Shown here: in pieces, positions 11,426-21,391 of the stretch
Layout: the number at the start of each line of letters is the position of its first letter
Position numbering within the stretch: position 1 is the first letter of the stretch
Assembly (NCBI GenBank): GCA_036873755.1
Contig: JAVTVY010033720.1
Coordinates: 62,001 to 126,000, forward strand
Direction of reading: 5' to 3'
From: Hanleya hanleyi
Taxonomy: Eukaryota; Mollusca; Polyplacophora; Lepidopleurida; Hanleyidae
Length of the DNA: 64,000 nucleotides
Translations under genes and position numbers: made by a program
Notes under the pieces: model-generated
Seen by the model: the letters and a program-made list of their open reading frames with translations, nothing else
Database searches by the model: none
Told to the model about the DNA's origin: nothing

Positions 11426-12797
11426 CAGTGTGACTAACGTCACAGGACCTACGAAGTACAGTAGGCATTAGGACTCGAACGCGAACTGAACTCTTGGAAA
11501 TCCCCACCCCCAGTTGAAATCCTGCCTATATTAAGATGGGCACCGTCCAAGTCAGAATCGCCAGTGATTTTCATCAAAAATCACCAGAAATTTTCATCAA
11601 AAGTTGGTCAGCTCAGAACTTGTTGGTAACAGTCTCCTAATGCGCCTTTATTCCAAAATAAATAACACTCGCCGATTTAATTTTACAATTTTTTAATTAA
11701 AGGAAACAGATTGAATAATATAGGTTCAGTAGATTTCAAGCTTTACGTGTGAAAATACATTTACATCTCTTTAATGGTTTTCAGTGCCCTTGTACAGGAT
11801 CAAAACAACTTTTTGAATCACATTATTTTCCCAACAATACAACAAATTTTTATATATAGTACTATAGTAGAAAGGTAGCATTTATGTAGTTTACGGTAAT
11901 TCAACTCAAGACCAACACCTTCTATGCACAAGATAATAATGATTCTATGTCATTCTCCTGAGCATAACCGGTACAAAGACGAATAAATAGCGTCTCTACA
12001 TCACGTTGTTATCTAGATATATGAGACAACACATTTTGGGCATTGGCAATCTGATGAATGTACTATTCCGGTTTTCTTGTTTCACATTATATTCTATGGC
12101 GGTTGATCGATGATTTTCTTCATTGATAAACGTTAAACCACCTAGCTTTAACTAATTCTGCTAGGCTGTCTTCATTCAGACTGTACAGCCTACACAGTCC
12201 ACAGAAAATACACCGCACATTCTTGTACTCCCAGCCTTATCCCATTTGATGGCAAGTTTATGGGGCTGTTTAATGTCTAAGCTAGGAAATGTTCCAGGGT
12301 AGTGGACAGGCATGCAATAATATACTATATCTGCTATACAGGACACCGACCACTGTAACTTGATGTGACAAGCAGCAGAGTAGAAACCGGCCTTATCTCA
12401 GTGGGCTTGGATATAAATCACTGTTAAAAACCACAAGGCTGGGATGGAGCCTCTCTCTGTGTTTGTTCCAAGGACAAGCCTTAATGACTTTTAAATCCAC
12501 TGATAAGGAGGTCCCATGGCTTCATGGTCATAAAAGGAACATGATACTGTTAAAGGCCACATGGATGGTATGCATTTATAACAATATACTGAAGTGTTAA
12601 TTATAAATCTAATTTTAATCAGAATTATTTCAGATCAGAACTTGCTGATAACAATGCCCTAATGCACGTTCACGCCAAAAATCAAGGTTCTAATGTCAAC
12701 GGTTCTCCTTATTTTGCCGACGAAAGGATTCGGATGGACTGACTCACTCACTCATTACCGGACAATTTGCGATCTGTAGCCTACTTCGTAGGAATAA
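11426..12797 (+). mobile_element. Transposon family T1, element 2 (longest copy)
   Basis: The left end CAGTGTGACTAACGTCACAG lies at 11426. The right end GTAGCCTACTTCGTAGGA lies at about 12780-12797. The first 240 bp match elements 3 and 4 (AAGATGGGCACYGYCCAAGTCAG, TCATCAAAAATCACCAGAAA). The last 200 bp match element 1 inverted. About 900 bp in between are unique to this copy and contain a decayed coding stretch on the opposite strand. It may preserve part of the interior of a longer parent. Confidence 0.6.
12120..12340 (-). pseudogene. Decayed coding stretch inside T1 element 2
   Basis: Two minus-strand frames look protein-like and abut. Upstream is SCIADIVYYCMPVHYPG, followed by LDIKQPHKLAIKWDK. 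After a frame change near 12233 comes a 37-codon tail with CIFCGLCRLYSLNED and AELVKARWFNVYQ, ending in TGA at 12120-12122. The paired cysteines (CxxCGLC) suggest metal binding. I do not recognise the family. A transposase or accessory-protein remnant is the natural guess given its place inside a transposon. Confidence 0.3.
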
Positions 12798-12854
12798 AAC
12801 TGTTTATTATGCCTACTGCCAAAATATATCTTTGTGAATCACGTTGATTTTTTT

Positions 12855-13182
12855 CCTACGACATACGCTACCATATGCAAATTGTCCGGTATAGTCAGTG
12901 AGTGAGCGAGTCCATCCGAATCCTTTCGTCGGAAAGATAAGGAGAACCGTTTACATTAGAGCCTTGATTTTTTGTTTGAAACTGCATTATAGGATTGTTA
13001 CCAGCAAGTTCTGAGCTGACCTACTTTTGATGAAAATTTCTGGTGATTTTTGATGAAAATCACTGGTGATTCTGACTTGGGCTGTGCCCATCTTAATATA
13101 GGCAGGATTTCCAAGAGTTCAGTGCGCGTCGGAGTCCCAATGCCTACCCTACTTCGTAGGTCCTGTGACGTTTGTCACACTG
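12855..13182 (-). mobile_element. Transposon family T1, element 3 (short form)
   Basis: This is a compact ~330-bp copy. On the minus strand it starts CAGTGTGACAAACGTCACAG at 13182 and ends with a mutated right end (CCTACGACATACGCTACC) at 12855. It contains the same internal blocks as element 4 (TCTGACTTGGGC, TGATGAAAATTTCTGGTGATT, GGAGAACCGTTTACATTAG, TGAGTGAGCGAG). It has no coding capacity. Confidence 0.75.
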
Positions 13183-13632
13183 TCACGTGATCACAAATAA
13201 CCGCCATTTTGAATGCACCCACATCGTTGGTACTTGGCGAGTTATCAACTCAAACTTATGTGAAATTTGAGTAATTTCACTCAGATTGAGCGGGATCAAT
13301 TTTTAGACACTTACCTGAGTGAACTCTTCACTCAAGTTTATTAGAGAGTATAGTATGTAAAAAAATATGCCATTATTTGTTTATCTAATCAGTTCACCGT
13401 GTGATATTATCGGAAATCATACAGAAATGTCCAACTTCAAAATAATTCGAAGTGCAATATCTAGGCAACCAATAATTTTATGAAATAAAATCCGAATTCC
13501 AGAATAAAGATCGCAATCAAATATCAATCTTTCGACGATGTTTGTTTTCCACTCGATTTTCCGTTAAAGACGCCCGACTCGTAATCACGATACCTTTAAA
13601 ATGAAACTCAGACTCTCTTAAACAAATATATT
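13183..13632. other. Stretch without recognisable gene
   Basis: A loose CTCAAACTT/AAGTTTGAG-type inverted motif occurs near 13245-13340. Nothing else was recognised. Confidence 0.35.
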
Positions 13633-13975
13633 GGAATTAGTGATCAATCTATTCCGATTGAATATCAATCTATTAGATTGAAAATTTCAGTTCATTAGGA
13701 TCTATTAGACTGAATTTTCAGCTTCATTCATTCTGTTCTTTTTCAATTCAATAGATTGAAAATAATTTCAATTCCATCGAAAGATTGACATTTTTATCTC
13801 AAAAGATTAAAATTACAGGCACGATCCAATCTTCGCAGATTAAAATGTCAATCTTACGGGTCGATTGGAATTATTATCAATCTATTGTAGACTGAAAAGC
13901 AATCCAATGAATCATAATAAACTGGGATCTTCAATAAAATAGATTTTCAATCGAAATAGATTGATAACTAATTTC
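13633..13975. mobile_element. Foldback with CAATCTATT motif
   Basis: Outer arms 13633-13662 and 13947-13975 are near-perfect reverse complements (TAGTGATCAATCTATT). The interior is filled with further inverted copies of ATCAATCTATTAGATTGA-type sequence, including an inner hairpin at about 13785-13855 (GATTGACATTTT / AAAATGTCAATC). It has no open frame and is probably a MITE. Confidence 0.55.
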
Positions 13976-14021
13976 AATCTAATTATTTAAGGTTACTCTA
14001 TCGGGTCCCAGTCGGCGTACG

Positions 14022-14236
14022 TGTACAGAAAAAAAATCCTTAAAAATTTAAGGAATATTCCCCCACTATTACACCAGCGGAATATTCCTCAACATAACTA
14101 AGGAATATTCCTTACCATGTTAAGGAATTCCCTTGACATGCAACGGAGTATTCCTTATTGAATTTTAAGGAATATTCCGCTGGTGTAATAGTCGTGGAAT
14201 ATTCCTTAAATTTTAAGGATTTTTTTTTTCAGTGTG
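14022..14236. mobile_element. Foldback with repeated GGAATATTCC
   Basis: The two halves are reverse complements. Each starts with an A-rich edge and ATCCTTAAA, then ATTTAAGGAATATTCC and ATTACACCAGCGGAATATTCC. The 10-bp palindrome GGAATATTCC occurs five times exactly. No coding capacity is present. It is most likely a MITE. Confidence 0.65.
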
Positions 14237-14344
14237 AACGTATCACAATTTTGCTTAATTACGGGGCAGTGCTTTTTTGTGTTCCATACAAACTATACAT
14301 TTTCTGAGAGAGTAGTAAGAATGATTTTAAAGCCACAGCGGAAC

Positions 14345-14376
14345 TTAAAAAAAACAACAAAAAAACAAAAAAAAAC
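14345..14376. repeat. A-rich simple repeat
   Basis: This is a run of A tracts broken by single C residues. It may mark the old poly(A) end of a retrocopy, but no body was recognised upstream. Confidence 0.6.
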
Positions 14377-15034
14377 TTGCAAAGAAAAATCAGAATGAGT
14401 TCGTATAAAAACGCAAACATGACTTTGTGAATTCTTGATTTCTGTGCATCTACTTAGCGAAAAGCTGATATATTATATGGAGAAAAAATAGCCTCACGAT
14501 TCAAATTGCGAAGACTTTGTTTCATCGTGTCTTCCGTTTGGTTATGGTGTTTGACTTCATCTGTTAAGTACCGTCAGAAGGTGATGGGAGGGAGATGTAA
14601 GCTAAAGAAATGATGTTCTGTTGGGACGGCTGGTAAAGACATTAGCCCAGGAAAACCGAGATGGCATCCAAACAGTAATTAGTCCCGACGTGTTTAACCA
14701 AGACTTGAAAGTGATAAAGCGTTTAATAGCGAAGATAACTGGCTACACGTTGACAGTTGTTCGCCTATTGATATACCAACTATACCATCAGAGATGGACA
14801 AATTAGTTAGTGAAGAAACGAGGACCACCTTTGCCTTCGCCTAGCTGGCAAACATTATTAATAGGCACTATAAATATGTGCATTCCAAGACAAAACTGTG
14901 CAAATAGCAAGGTCTTGGCTTTCGTCGCGCACGAGATGGGGTTGAGTGACGTTAGCAAGTGGCATATGTAATCGTCGAGGCCGTTTCTCAAGTCTATGAG
15001 CTTTCGGGTCTTCTCAGCAACGCCAAGCGCCAAC
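14377..15034. other. Stretch without recognisable feature
   Basis: The frames at 14621-14806 (+) and 14803-15069 (-) have no recognisable domain, and the latter runs into the TTAA element. Nothing else was seen. Confidence 0.4.
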
Positions 15035-16287
15035 TTAAGGGCTTGAGACCCACCTGAGCGGATTTTCACACACCTACTGGCATTTTCGTCCTATTGTGAG
15101 AACTATATGAACATGATTAAAATGCATGTATATATTATTGGAAATATATTGCTGGTGAGATTGATAGGTTGAAAGATATTCCATTTTTAGATAAATGGCT
15201 TTTCATAAAATGAGCCTCCGTTTCCGAATATTTATTTTCTCGAGATGTTCCAACTATTTCATTAAATTGCCAACTTTGCTGAGTAGAACCCTTGATAAAA
15301 ATAGCAATGCCTCAGTTTACCAAAATGTGGTCCAGATCTTTTTCTGTGGAATTTTATGTTTTCAATTGAACAAAATTCATTAAAATGTGATGGCCACATT
15401 TTGAACAATAGTATCCCAGCAACCAGAACAATATTTAGAACACTAAGACATGGTATTTTTTCTTCACCTAGTTCAGAATATCCATGCCAAATTTCGAACC
15501 CCATAATGAATACTTTTCCAGAAATAAACGGTTTTAGTCAACGTCACAAAACAGTGTCGCAGAAAATTATAAAACAGGGCTATTCCAACAAGCGCCTCCA
15601 CTCAAAGTTCCCCAAATTTGGCGATACATATCGCATGCTGATAGCAAAATACGAGCGTAGCGTGCAAGATCTATGGCGTTACGTTTCATAACTTGTGTCT
15701 AATTCCGCTTAGCCCGGGGCTAGGGACCGCATGAACCCATGTACTTCAAGATTCTCATGGTGTTCATATGAACAGTCACAATCAAAGCGTGACTGAGATA
15801 CATCATTCTCTAGATGACGACTTTACAACGATTATTATGGATTAAGAATACTGATCAGCGATACGGATTTATATTTTTGGAACATCATGATGTCTTGTCG
15901 GTATCATTGAAAACTGTTGACCGCTTCTCTCTTGCAGGAAACTAGCTTATGTATGATTGTCCGTTTGAATTTGGTGCTAATACTGTTATATGGAATATGG
16001 AACAGGTCTTTGGATGACGGACGCGGTTATTCTTTAATGGACGACAGCTGAATTCCGAATGACGGACTAGACGCTTGTAATTAGCCATAAAGCTGAAGAA
16101 ATCGAGGAATGGAAATGCAGCGATGAATAGATTAGGGCCTATTATTAATTAACTGAAAGTGATGACCTGTGCAGTGTTTGTGTAAGACAAATTGTGAATA
16201 TCACTTGAAAAAAGAATCCATTACTAAAGATATGTGCAATACCAAATTTTCAGGAATTTTTATTTCAGGTGGGTTAAAAGTCCTTAA
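15035..16287 (+). mobile_element. TTAA-flanked element T2, copy 1
   Basis: TTAA (15035-15038) is followed by GGGCTTGAGACCCACCTGAG. At the other end CAGGTGGGTTAAAAGTCC is followed by TTAA (16284-16287), so the ends are inverted repeats. The interior aligns with 20125-21798 (TTTCACACACCTACTGGCAT, GCCTCAGTTT, TTTTTCTGTG, AGCAACCAGAACAA, AGATTAGGGCCTATTA). Sequence outside the TTAA sites is not shared, which fixes the boundaries. It carries about 570 bp (15555-16125) absent from copy 2, including repeat R3. Confidence 0.75.
15550..15910 (+). repeat. Repeat R3 copy 2 with a short retroelement-like coding end
   Basis: This is part of the ~570 bp unique to T2 copy 1. The frame ending at TAA 15689-15691 reads IIKQGYSNKRLHSKFPKFGD, then YRMLIAKYERSVQDLWRYVS. 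This resembles the basic C-terminal tail of some retroelement polyproteins, but I cannot name the family. It is followed by the R3 blocks (GACCGCATGAAC, TTCAAGAT, AAAGCGTGACTGAGATACA). It is probably an insertion of a truncated retroelement. Confidence 0.4.
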
Positions 16288-16399
16288 GCATGATTCAGTC
16301 AAACTCAGCAAATGTTTCGCTTTGTTCCGGTCAGTTTAAGCTGTCTGACCCAGGCTTCAATGGAACAGAGACGATTAGAGCCGCTTCCCGGAACGGTTA

Positions 16400-16437
16400 A
16401 ACCATGGAGTTTATTAAGCTTAATAAACTTCATGGTT
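16400..16437. repeat. Short near-perfect palindrome
   Basis: It has the form AACCATGGAGTTTATTAAGC joined to its complement, centred on AAGCTT, with only one mismatched pair. It is 38 bp with no loop and lies in otherwise unremarkable sequence. Confidence 0.75.
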
Positions 16438-16894
16438 AAAATAAACATACTATGAGAGAAAGATATACTGATACTACTGCTTGGAACATCTTCTCGAAGG
16501 CGTCGTATATATATGTCTTGTTGCAATTGAGTATCAGTAGCATGTACATGCAGCGCCATAGATACCCCCAATGGGTAAATCAATCTGTGTACCAACAGCC
16601 GGACAATCTCAGAAACAAACGGCATTCAGGGTGAAATGGGAAAAAAATCTTCCTTTTTACCTCTGCTGCAAATGTGCAATTACAGAGAAAAGGTCAGCTA
16701 TCCTACAAAAGAATAACAGTATAAGATGAACTGAAAATACAGCTGTTTATCCTTTTTGGAGTTAACTGCTCCGAATAATAAATACATTTACTTACAAACT
16801 ACCCTCACATATAGCATTCTCCGAGTCATCCGTAATACTAGTAATCAGAAAAGTTCTTAGTATTTTCAAGTATTAATAAAGACATAAATAAAAT

Positions 16895-16952
16895 AAAAAC
16901 AACAAACAAACAAACAAAAAAAACAACAACAACAACAACAACAAAAAAACAG
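16895..16952. repeat. CAA/A-rich simple repeat
   Basis: This is a run of AAC/CAA units in two blocks separated by an A tract. The 90-codon minus frame across it (V/F-rich) is an artefact. Confidence 0.85.
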
Positions 16953-18076
16953 GTTAATTGTTGTTTGTACGATCGTGGAAATATTGCAATGTTCGTTATT
17001 GACATATTTAAATATAGGAAAAAAATCCCACATTCTGGTGAGAGAGTGAGTGAGTGAATAGGATTTAATTTCGCTTTTAACAGTATTTCAGTCATATCGT
17101 GATGAACCAACTAAGCACCACCCAGCCAAGTTGTTGCGTTCATGATCCCATTCCGCTCCGTTTAAAAGCGGACGATGCTGATTGGCCGACAGCCATAATT
17201 GAGGTGGAAGGCCAAGGTCACTGTGAACCAAAAATCCGAAAATCATTGAAAAGCAAAACGTTTTCTTTTAATGTATGGTTACATTAGTGTGCGACGAATT
17301 GCCAGGTACCAAATCTTAGGTTAAAGGGTCAAAAGTCAACTAAAAACAAGATATAATTGAAAACATTGTCTGACCTATTACTCCAGTTCAAGATGTGGAT
17401 TGTGACCAATTTCAGGAATACCTCAAGCTGATGGCAAACAAGAACTCTACTGAGGGTAGCATCATTTGGAAAATCAGTGAAAATCAACTTTTGTGAGTCG
17501 ATGCATTAGTGGGAAGCGATTTGGCAGGTATCCAGATTTAAATTCAAAAGTCAAAGTTCAAGCCCACCAACCACTGGATCGGCTGAATCACATTCATTTT
17601 AGGAAGTCACACAATCCAGCCCTTGGTGAGTCTCGAAGTGTCCCCATCACAAAAAAAGAAACTCTATTGTTTATGTGAGCTCTCGCCGATTTATTTCTTC
17701 CAAATACTTCCGGTCGCTCGTAAAATCCATCTTCTCAAGAAAGAACAAACAAATACATGCAACAGGAGGGTGAGAAATAAAGCAGCTGATTTCCACAACT
17801 TCGATCTGGTCTCGCGCAGTCGTACGCCTCGTGTCCGATTTCCCGGTGAAATATTTAAAACCAGCTATTCCATAACACTTACACCTATTACACACTGATA
17901 ACCGTGCAATTATTAGACGATTTAGCACGGTTAAGAACTTTGTGACGTGTGAAATCTACACCCGTGATCTTGACACGCACAGGTGCATGTTCACTCGGGA
18001 GAATCCATTTCACATGGCGGGTGATAAATGGCAGGTCAAATTCTCGTCTGCCTTTACAATCCAATAAACAAATAGA
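16953..18076. other. Stretch preceding the 18-kb ORF
   Basis: It contains a short GTGAGTGAG run near 17041-17056. It also has a weak, diverged tandem pair (about 17236-17340 and 17470-17560) sharing GAAAATCAKTGAAAA, GCATTAGTG and CAAAAGTCAA. No gene was recognised. Nothing resembling a convincing TATA box was seen just upstream of 18077. Confidence 0.35.
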
Positions 18077-18310
18077 ATGGATACCATGCAAGTAGGAACT
18101 TTAGTTTATTTTAAAGGCAGAAAATGTATAATCGCAGATATTTACAAACCAATTAGGACATACGAGTGTTACACAATAAGAAACAGATCAACAGGAGAAA
18201 CACGTGCGTTCGGATACGAATTATCTAGAGAAGCGGAGATCGAAGAGATGAGAGACTCAGATGATGAATCTCTTCTTGCTGTTTTAAACGCAGACACAAC
18301 ACGAGTGTGA
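18077..18310 (+). CDS. Small acidic-tailed hypothetical protein (77 aa)
   Basis: The ORF runs from ATG 18077 to TGA 18308 and is the most protein-like short frame in the window. It starts MDTMQVGTLVYFKGRKCIIA and continues DIYKPIRTYECYTIRNRSTG, then a GYELSREAEIEEM stretch and an acidic DSDDESLLAVL end. The first 55 residues look like a small beta-rich domain, and the tail is acidic. I do not recognise the family. The last 23 nt overlap a second coding-like frame (18288-18437). The two may therefore be parts of one protein separated by a frameshift, or separate exons. It could be a first exon, a retrogene or part of a mobile element. No homologue elsewhere in the window was noticed. Confidence 0.45.
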   Translation: MDTMQVGTLVYFKGRKCIIADIYKPIRTYECYTIRNRSTGETRAFGYELSREAEIEEMRDSDDESLLAVLNADTTRV

Positions 18311-18437
18311 TCAGCTGAACAAAGGTAGATTTTCCTCCGCTGACGATGAGAAATTAAGAGATCTGGCTAACAAACGAAATGAACCAGGGGCCGACAGTCA
18401 AACGAAATGGGGAATACGGATATTTAAAGGTATTTAA
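18288..18437 (+). pseudogene. Crypton/YR-derived-like N-terminal segment (partial)
   Basis: The frame is open from 18288 to TAA 18435. It contains GRFSSADDEKLRDLANKRNE, then a PGADSQTKWGIRIFK segment. The pattern RF-x(3-5)-E-L-x-x-L-x-x-K-x-x-x-x-x-T-x-x-x-x-K-W-x-x-x-x-F is what I recall from the N-terminal arm of Crypton-type tyrosine-recombinase-derived animal proteins (ZMYM/QRICH1/DUF3504 group). The coding signal stops at AAAG|GTATTT (18428/18429), a plausible splice donor. Reading through gives a stop two codons later. An AATAAA at 18452 could permit premature polyadenylation. It overlaps the 77-aa ORF in another frame. Confidence 0.4.
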
Positions 18438-18451
18438 TTCGTTGTATATTA

Positions 18452-18457
18452 TTAATA
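18452..18457 (+). promoter_or_regulatory. Candidate polyadenylation signal
   Basis: AATAAA lies 15 nt after the stop of the Crypton-like frame, within ATTATTAATAAAGACG. The motif is common by chance in AT-rich DNA, so the call depends on the ORFs being expressed. Confidence 0.25.
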
Positions 18458-18518
18458 AAGACGTAAATTTCTGTCTCAAGTTTAACTGTTGGTTCCATCG
18501 TGAGGCGACTAACTGAGG

Positions 18519-18652
18519 TACCTGTGGGGTTCCCGGGTGTGAGAAGGAATAGGACCCCACCCGTGTGGTTCCCGGGTGTGAAAAGGAATAGGGCCCAACG
18601 TCGTGATATGACTGAAATATAGTTGAAAGCGACGTTAAATCATATTCACTCC
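18519..18652 (+). repeat. Truncated SINE tail with 37-bp tandem duplication upstream
   Basis: The last part (18599-18652) reads CGTCGTGATATGACTGAAAT, then GTTGAAAGCGACGTTAAA. This matches the end of the full SINE at 59.25 kb. Just before it, a 37-bp unit (GTGKGGTTCCCGGGTGTGA...AAGGAATAGG) is present twice. The head and body of the SINE are missing. Confidence 0.7.
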
Positions 18653-18898
18653 CTTAATTAAGAATGACACAGGAATAGGCTGGTATGCATGTATGTTTCA
18701 CATAGTCTCAGGTGGCAGAAAGATGCGCCCACTCCCGGGAGACCGCATAAACTGGTCCATTGATATTGGGACGCTGCCAACTGAGGCGGAAGGCACATTT
18801 CAACAAAGGGAAGAAAGGTTGTGAAAGTTTACCATATTTTCTAATGTTTCATGGTAATCTTTGTTGATAATCAATTTGAGTAGTGCAATAGAATAGAA

Positions 18899-19058
18899 AA
18901 AATGTTTTCATAGGCGTGCTAAATCGTTATTTTACGCACGATTAGTGTGGGAAAGTTTATAAATATTAGGGCGCGGGCTTCGCCCTTGCCCTAAAATATA
19001 AACTTTCTCACACTAACCGTGCGTAAAATAACAATTTAGCACGCCTATGAAAACATTA
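18899..19058. mobile_element. Foldback (hairpin) element, ~160 bp
   Basis: The arms are nearly perfect reverse complements. AATGTTTTCATAGGCGTGCT is on the left and its complement on the right. They continue through TTATTTTACGCACG and AAAGTTTATA to a GC-rich centre (AGGGCGCGGGCTTCGCCCT), which is itself a small hairpin. It has no coding capacity. Confidence 0.75.
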
Positions 19059-19439
19059 TTTCTTAAATTTCACTGGCTCGTTTACTCATGTGACGTAATG
19101 CTTTGTGAAGCTGGAATAGGGCCAAGTACACCGTGAATAAAGTCGATAAGCCAAGGGTTAATAATTTAATGAAATGTGATATTCCCTCAGCTCGATAAGA
19201 TGTTGAAAGTGACGTCATTTAATGACGTCATTCACTCACCTCATTGGACTGGACGAGTCTCTATTTCATATGTACTATTTATCAATGATACCTAAATGAC
19301 GGTTCATAAATTGAAAAAAATAAAATAAAATAAAATTAAAACAAACAGGAAAATCAAATTTAGGCAGAGTTACTTCCCTTCATTACACCTATAATATACA
19401 TATATGACTGAGAGGGTACATGTAACTGTCCTCTATTAG

Positions 19440-19612
19440 TGTGTGTTATTATTTTAATTGTATTTTGTCTTGTTTATTCTCTGTCTGTATATAGATTAGC
19501 GTGCCCTTAAGGCCTATAATTTAGCATTGTACATGTATAGCCATGTATGTTTGTGTTTGTATTGCCTTTAGCCCTCGTGGCATAAGTGTGCAAATAAATC
19601 TATCTATCTCTC
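19440..19612 (+). repeat. Probable LINE 3' end with ATCT tail
   Basis: The sequence runs through CTTTAGCCCTCGTGGCATAA into GTGCAAATAAATCTATCTATC. An AATAAA followed by short TCTA units is the usual ending of several animal LINE families (CR1/RTE type). No coding part was found upstream, so only the tail is proposed. Confidence 0.35.
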
Positions 19613-20219
19613 TACATTATAGAGAGGGGGTTGAATCCAGTCTATCACCCCATTTATTAATGGCTCATTGGAATTTGATGCGAAAAATCGAGTAAATAAG
19701 TTATTTATAGTTTAGACGATGTTTGGCTATTGCATGTCGAATTTGATGCTTAGATTGGATAAGGTTACGTATTGATATTATATCACCATAGTGTCCATTC
19801 GTATCATGTGGTTAAACATATGACTCTAAGACTTGATCGGAAATCAATACAGTAAAGGCACGCTGTAGGATGGATGGAAGCTGTCGAGGGTCTCATTTCA
19901 CACAGACCAGCGCTAAATACTTAATGGCCTATCACATAGCGACTTAACATGTCGCGCATATGCTGTAACTAATTGCTGTGACACTACATGGCATCACATC
20001 ACTGGAGGTAAATGAGTTATGAGCGAGTGTAAGTAAACGATACTTGTAACACTTGTGATACTTTGTCAATCTCAACCATGTGGTCTGGATGAGGCTCTTC
20101 TTGGCGTAAACGCCGTAATCTTAAGGGCTTGTGACCCACCTGAGCGGATTTTTACACACCTACTGGCATTTTTCGTCTTATTGTGAGAACTACGAACATG
20201 ATTAATATGTATATATTAA

Positions 20220-20770
20220 CCCTATCTGGCCTGGACTTTTTGGGACCTGTTCAGGCCGGGGGGGGGAAATGGCTTACCACTTGAGCTAGGGGGTTGAAAA
20301 CTTACCACACCATACTAGAAAATGTAAAAAATCCAAGATGGCCGCTTTGATGTTTGATGACGTCACACTGACGTCATTTAAAAAAACGGCATTTTTTTGT
20401 CGATTTTTCGGTCAGATTTTTTAAATCCTTCATTTATGTAATTTCTCCGCAAAAACTGCATGATAAATTAGTAAATATTAATGTGATCTGAAATAAAATA
20501 GTTTTTGTCCACTTTTCTTCGCGAAAAAGCCGAAATTTTGAAGAAAAATGACGAAAACATCACTTTTCTGGTACCCACGTGGCCGACATCTTGAATTTAC
20601 CCATGATCCTGTACTCCGGGGGTTATGCAAATAGGCTCAAAATGACCCCAATATGATAAACTATAAAGTATTGGAGTGTCAGCTCTCAATTTGTGGTCGT
20701 TTCGGAGATAGCGCAGAAGATTTGGTAGGGGGGCCATTTTGGCTCCCCCCTCCCCCCAGGCCTGGTAGGG
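20220..20770 (+). mobile_element. piggyBac-like MITE P1, copy 1 (551 bp)
   Basis: It is flanked on both sides by TTAA (20216-20219, 20771-20774). The ends are CCCTATCTGGCCTGG and its inverted partner CCAGGCCTGGTAGGG. TTAA plus a terminal CCCT is the signature of the piggyBac superfamily. It has no transposase and is non-autonomous. It carries two CRE palindromes TGACGTCA three bases apart (20358-20365, 20369-20376). It sits inside T2 copy 2, and T2 copy 1 has an uninterrupted TATATTATTGG at the matching place. Confidence 0.85.
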
Positions 20771-21391
20771 TTAACGGAAAGCTTATCTCTCGGGGATTTC
20801 AAAGGATCACTATATTGGTGTTAAGATTGACAGGTATGAAGTTTGAAGCAATGTAAAAATGATTGTGTTTTCATAAAATTAAACTGATCATTGGAAATTT
20901 TTCATTAAATTTTCAACTTTGACGAGTAAAAAATCTTTCAACAAAATATCGGTGCCTCAGTTTTTCAAATTGGCAAATATCTTTTTCTGTGTTTTCAATT
21001 CAACAAAATTGGATAAAATGCGATGGTTATACCTTTAACATTGATATCTCAGCAACCAGAACAAACGGAGGCACTGATTAAAAAAAATATATAAAAAAAA
21101 TATAAAAAAACATGCAAAATTTCGAAACCGCAATGATGAATACTTTTCATGAAGTAAACGCTTTAACTTGTAAAAACGGTAAACAGATTAGGGCCTATTA
21201 ACTGATAGCGATGACCCCTGTAGTCCTGGGGTGAGACAAGTATGAATTTCCAGTTTAGAGGAAATCAATCCATTCAATCAGGTGAATATTTTGCAGCTCA
21301 TAATAAGATTTGAGTGCTAAAATTACACCTAAACGAACATGTATTCATCTGAATAATATCACTTAGAGAAAGAATATAGCATTAAAAACAT

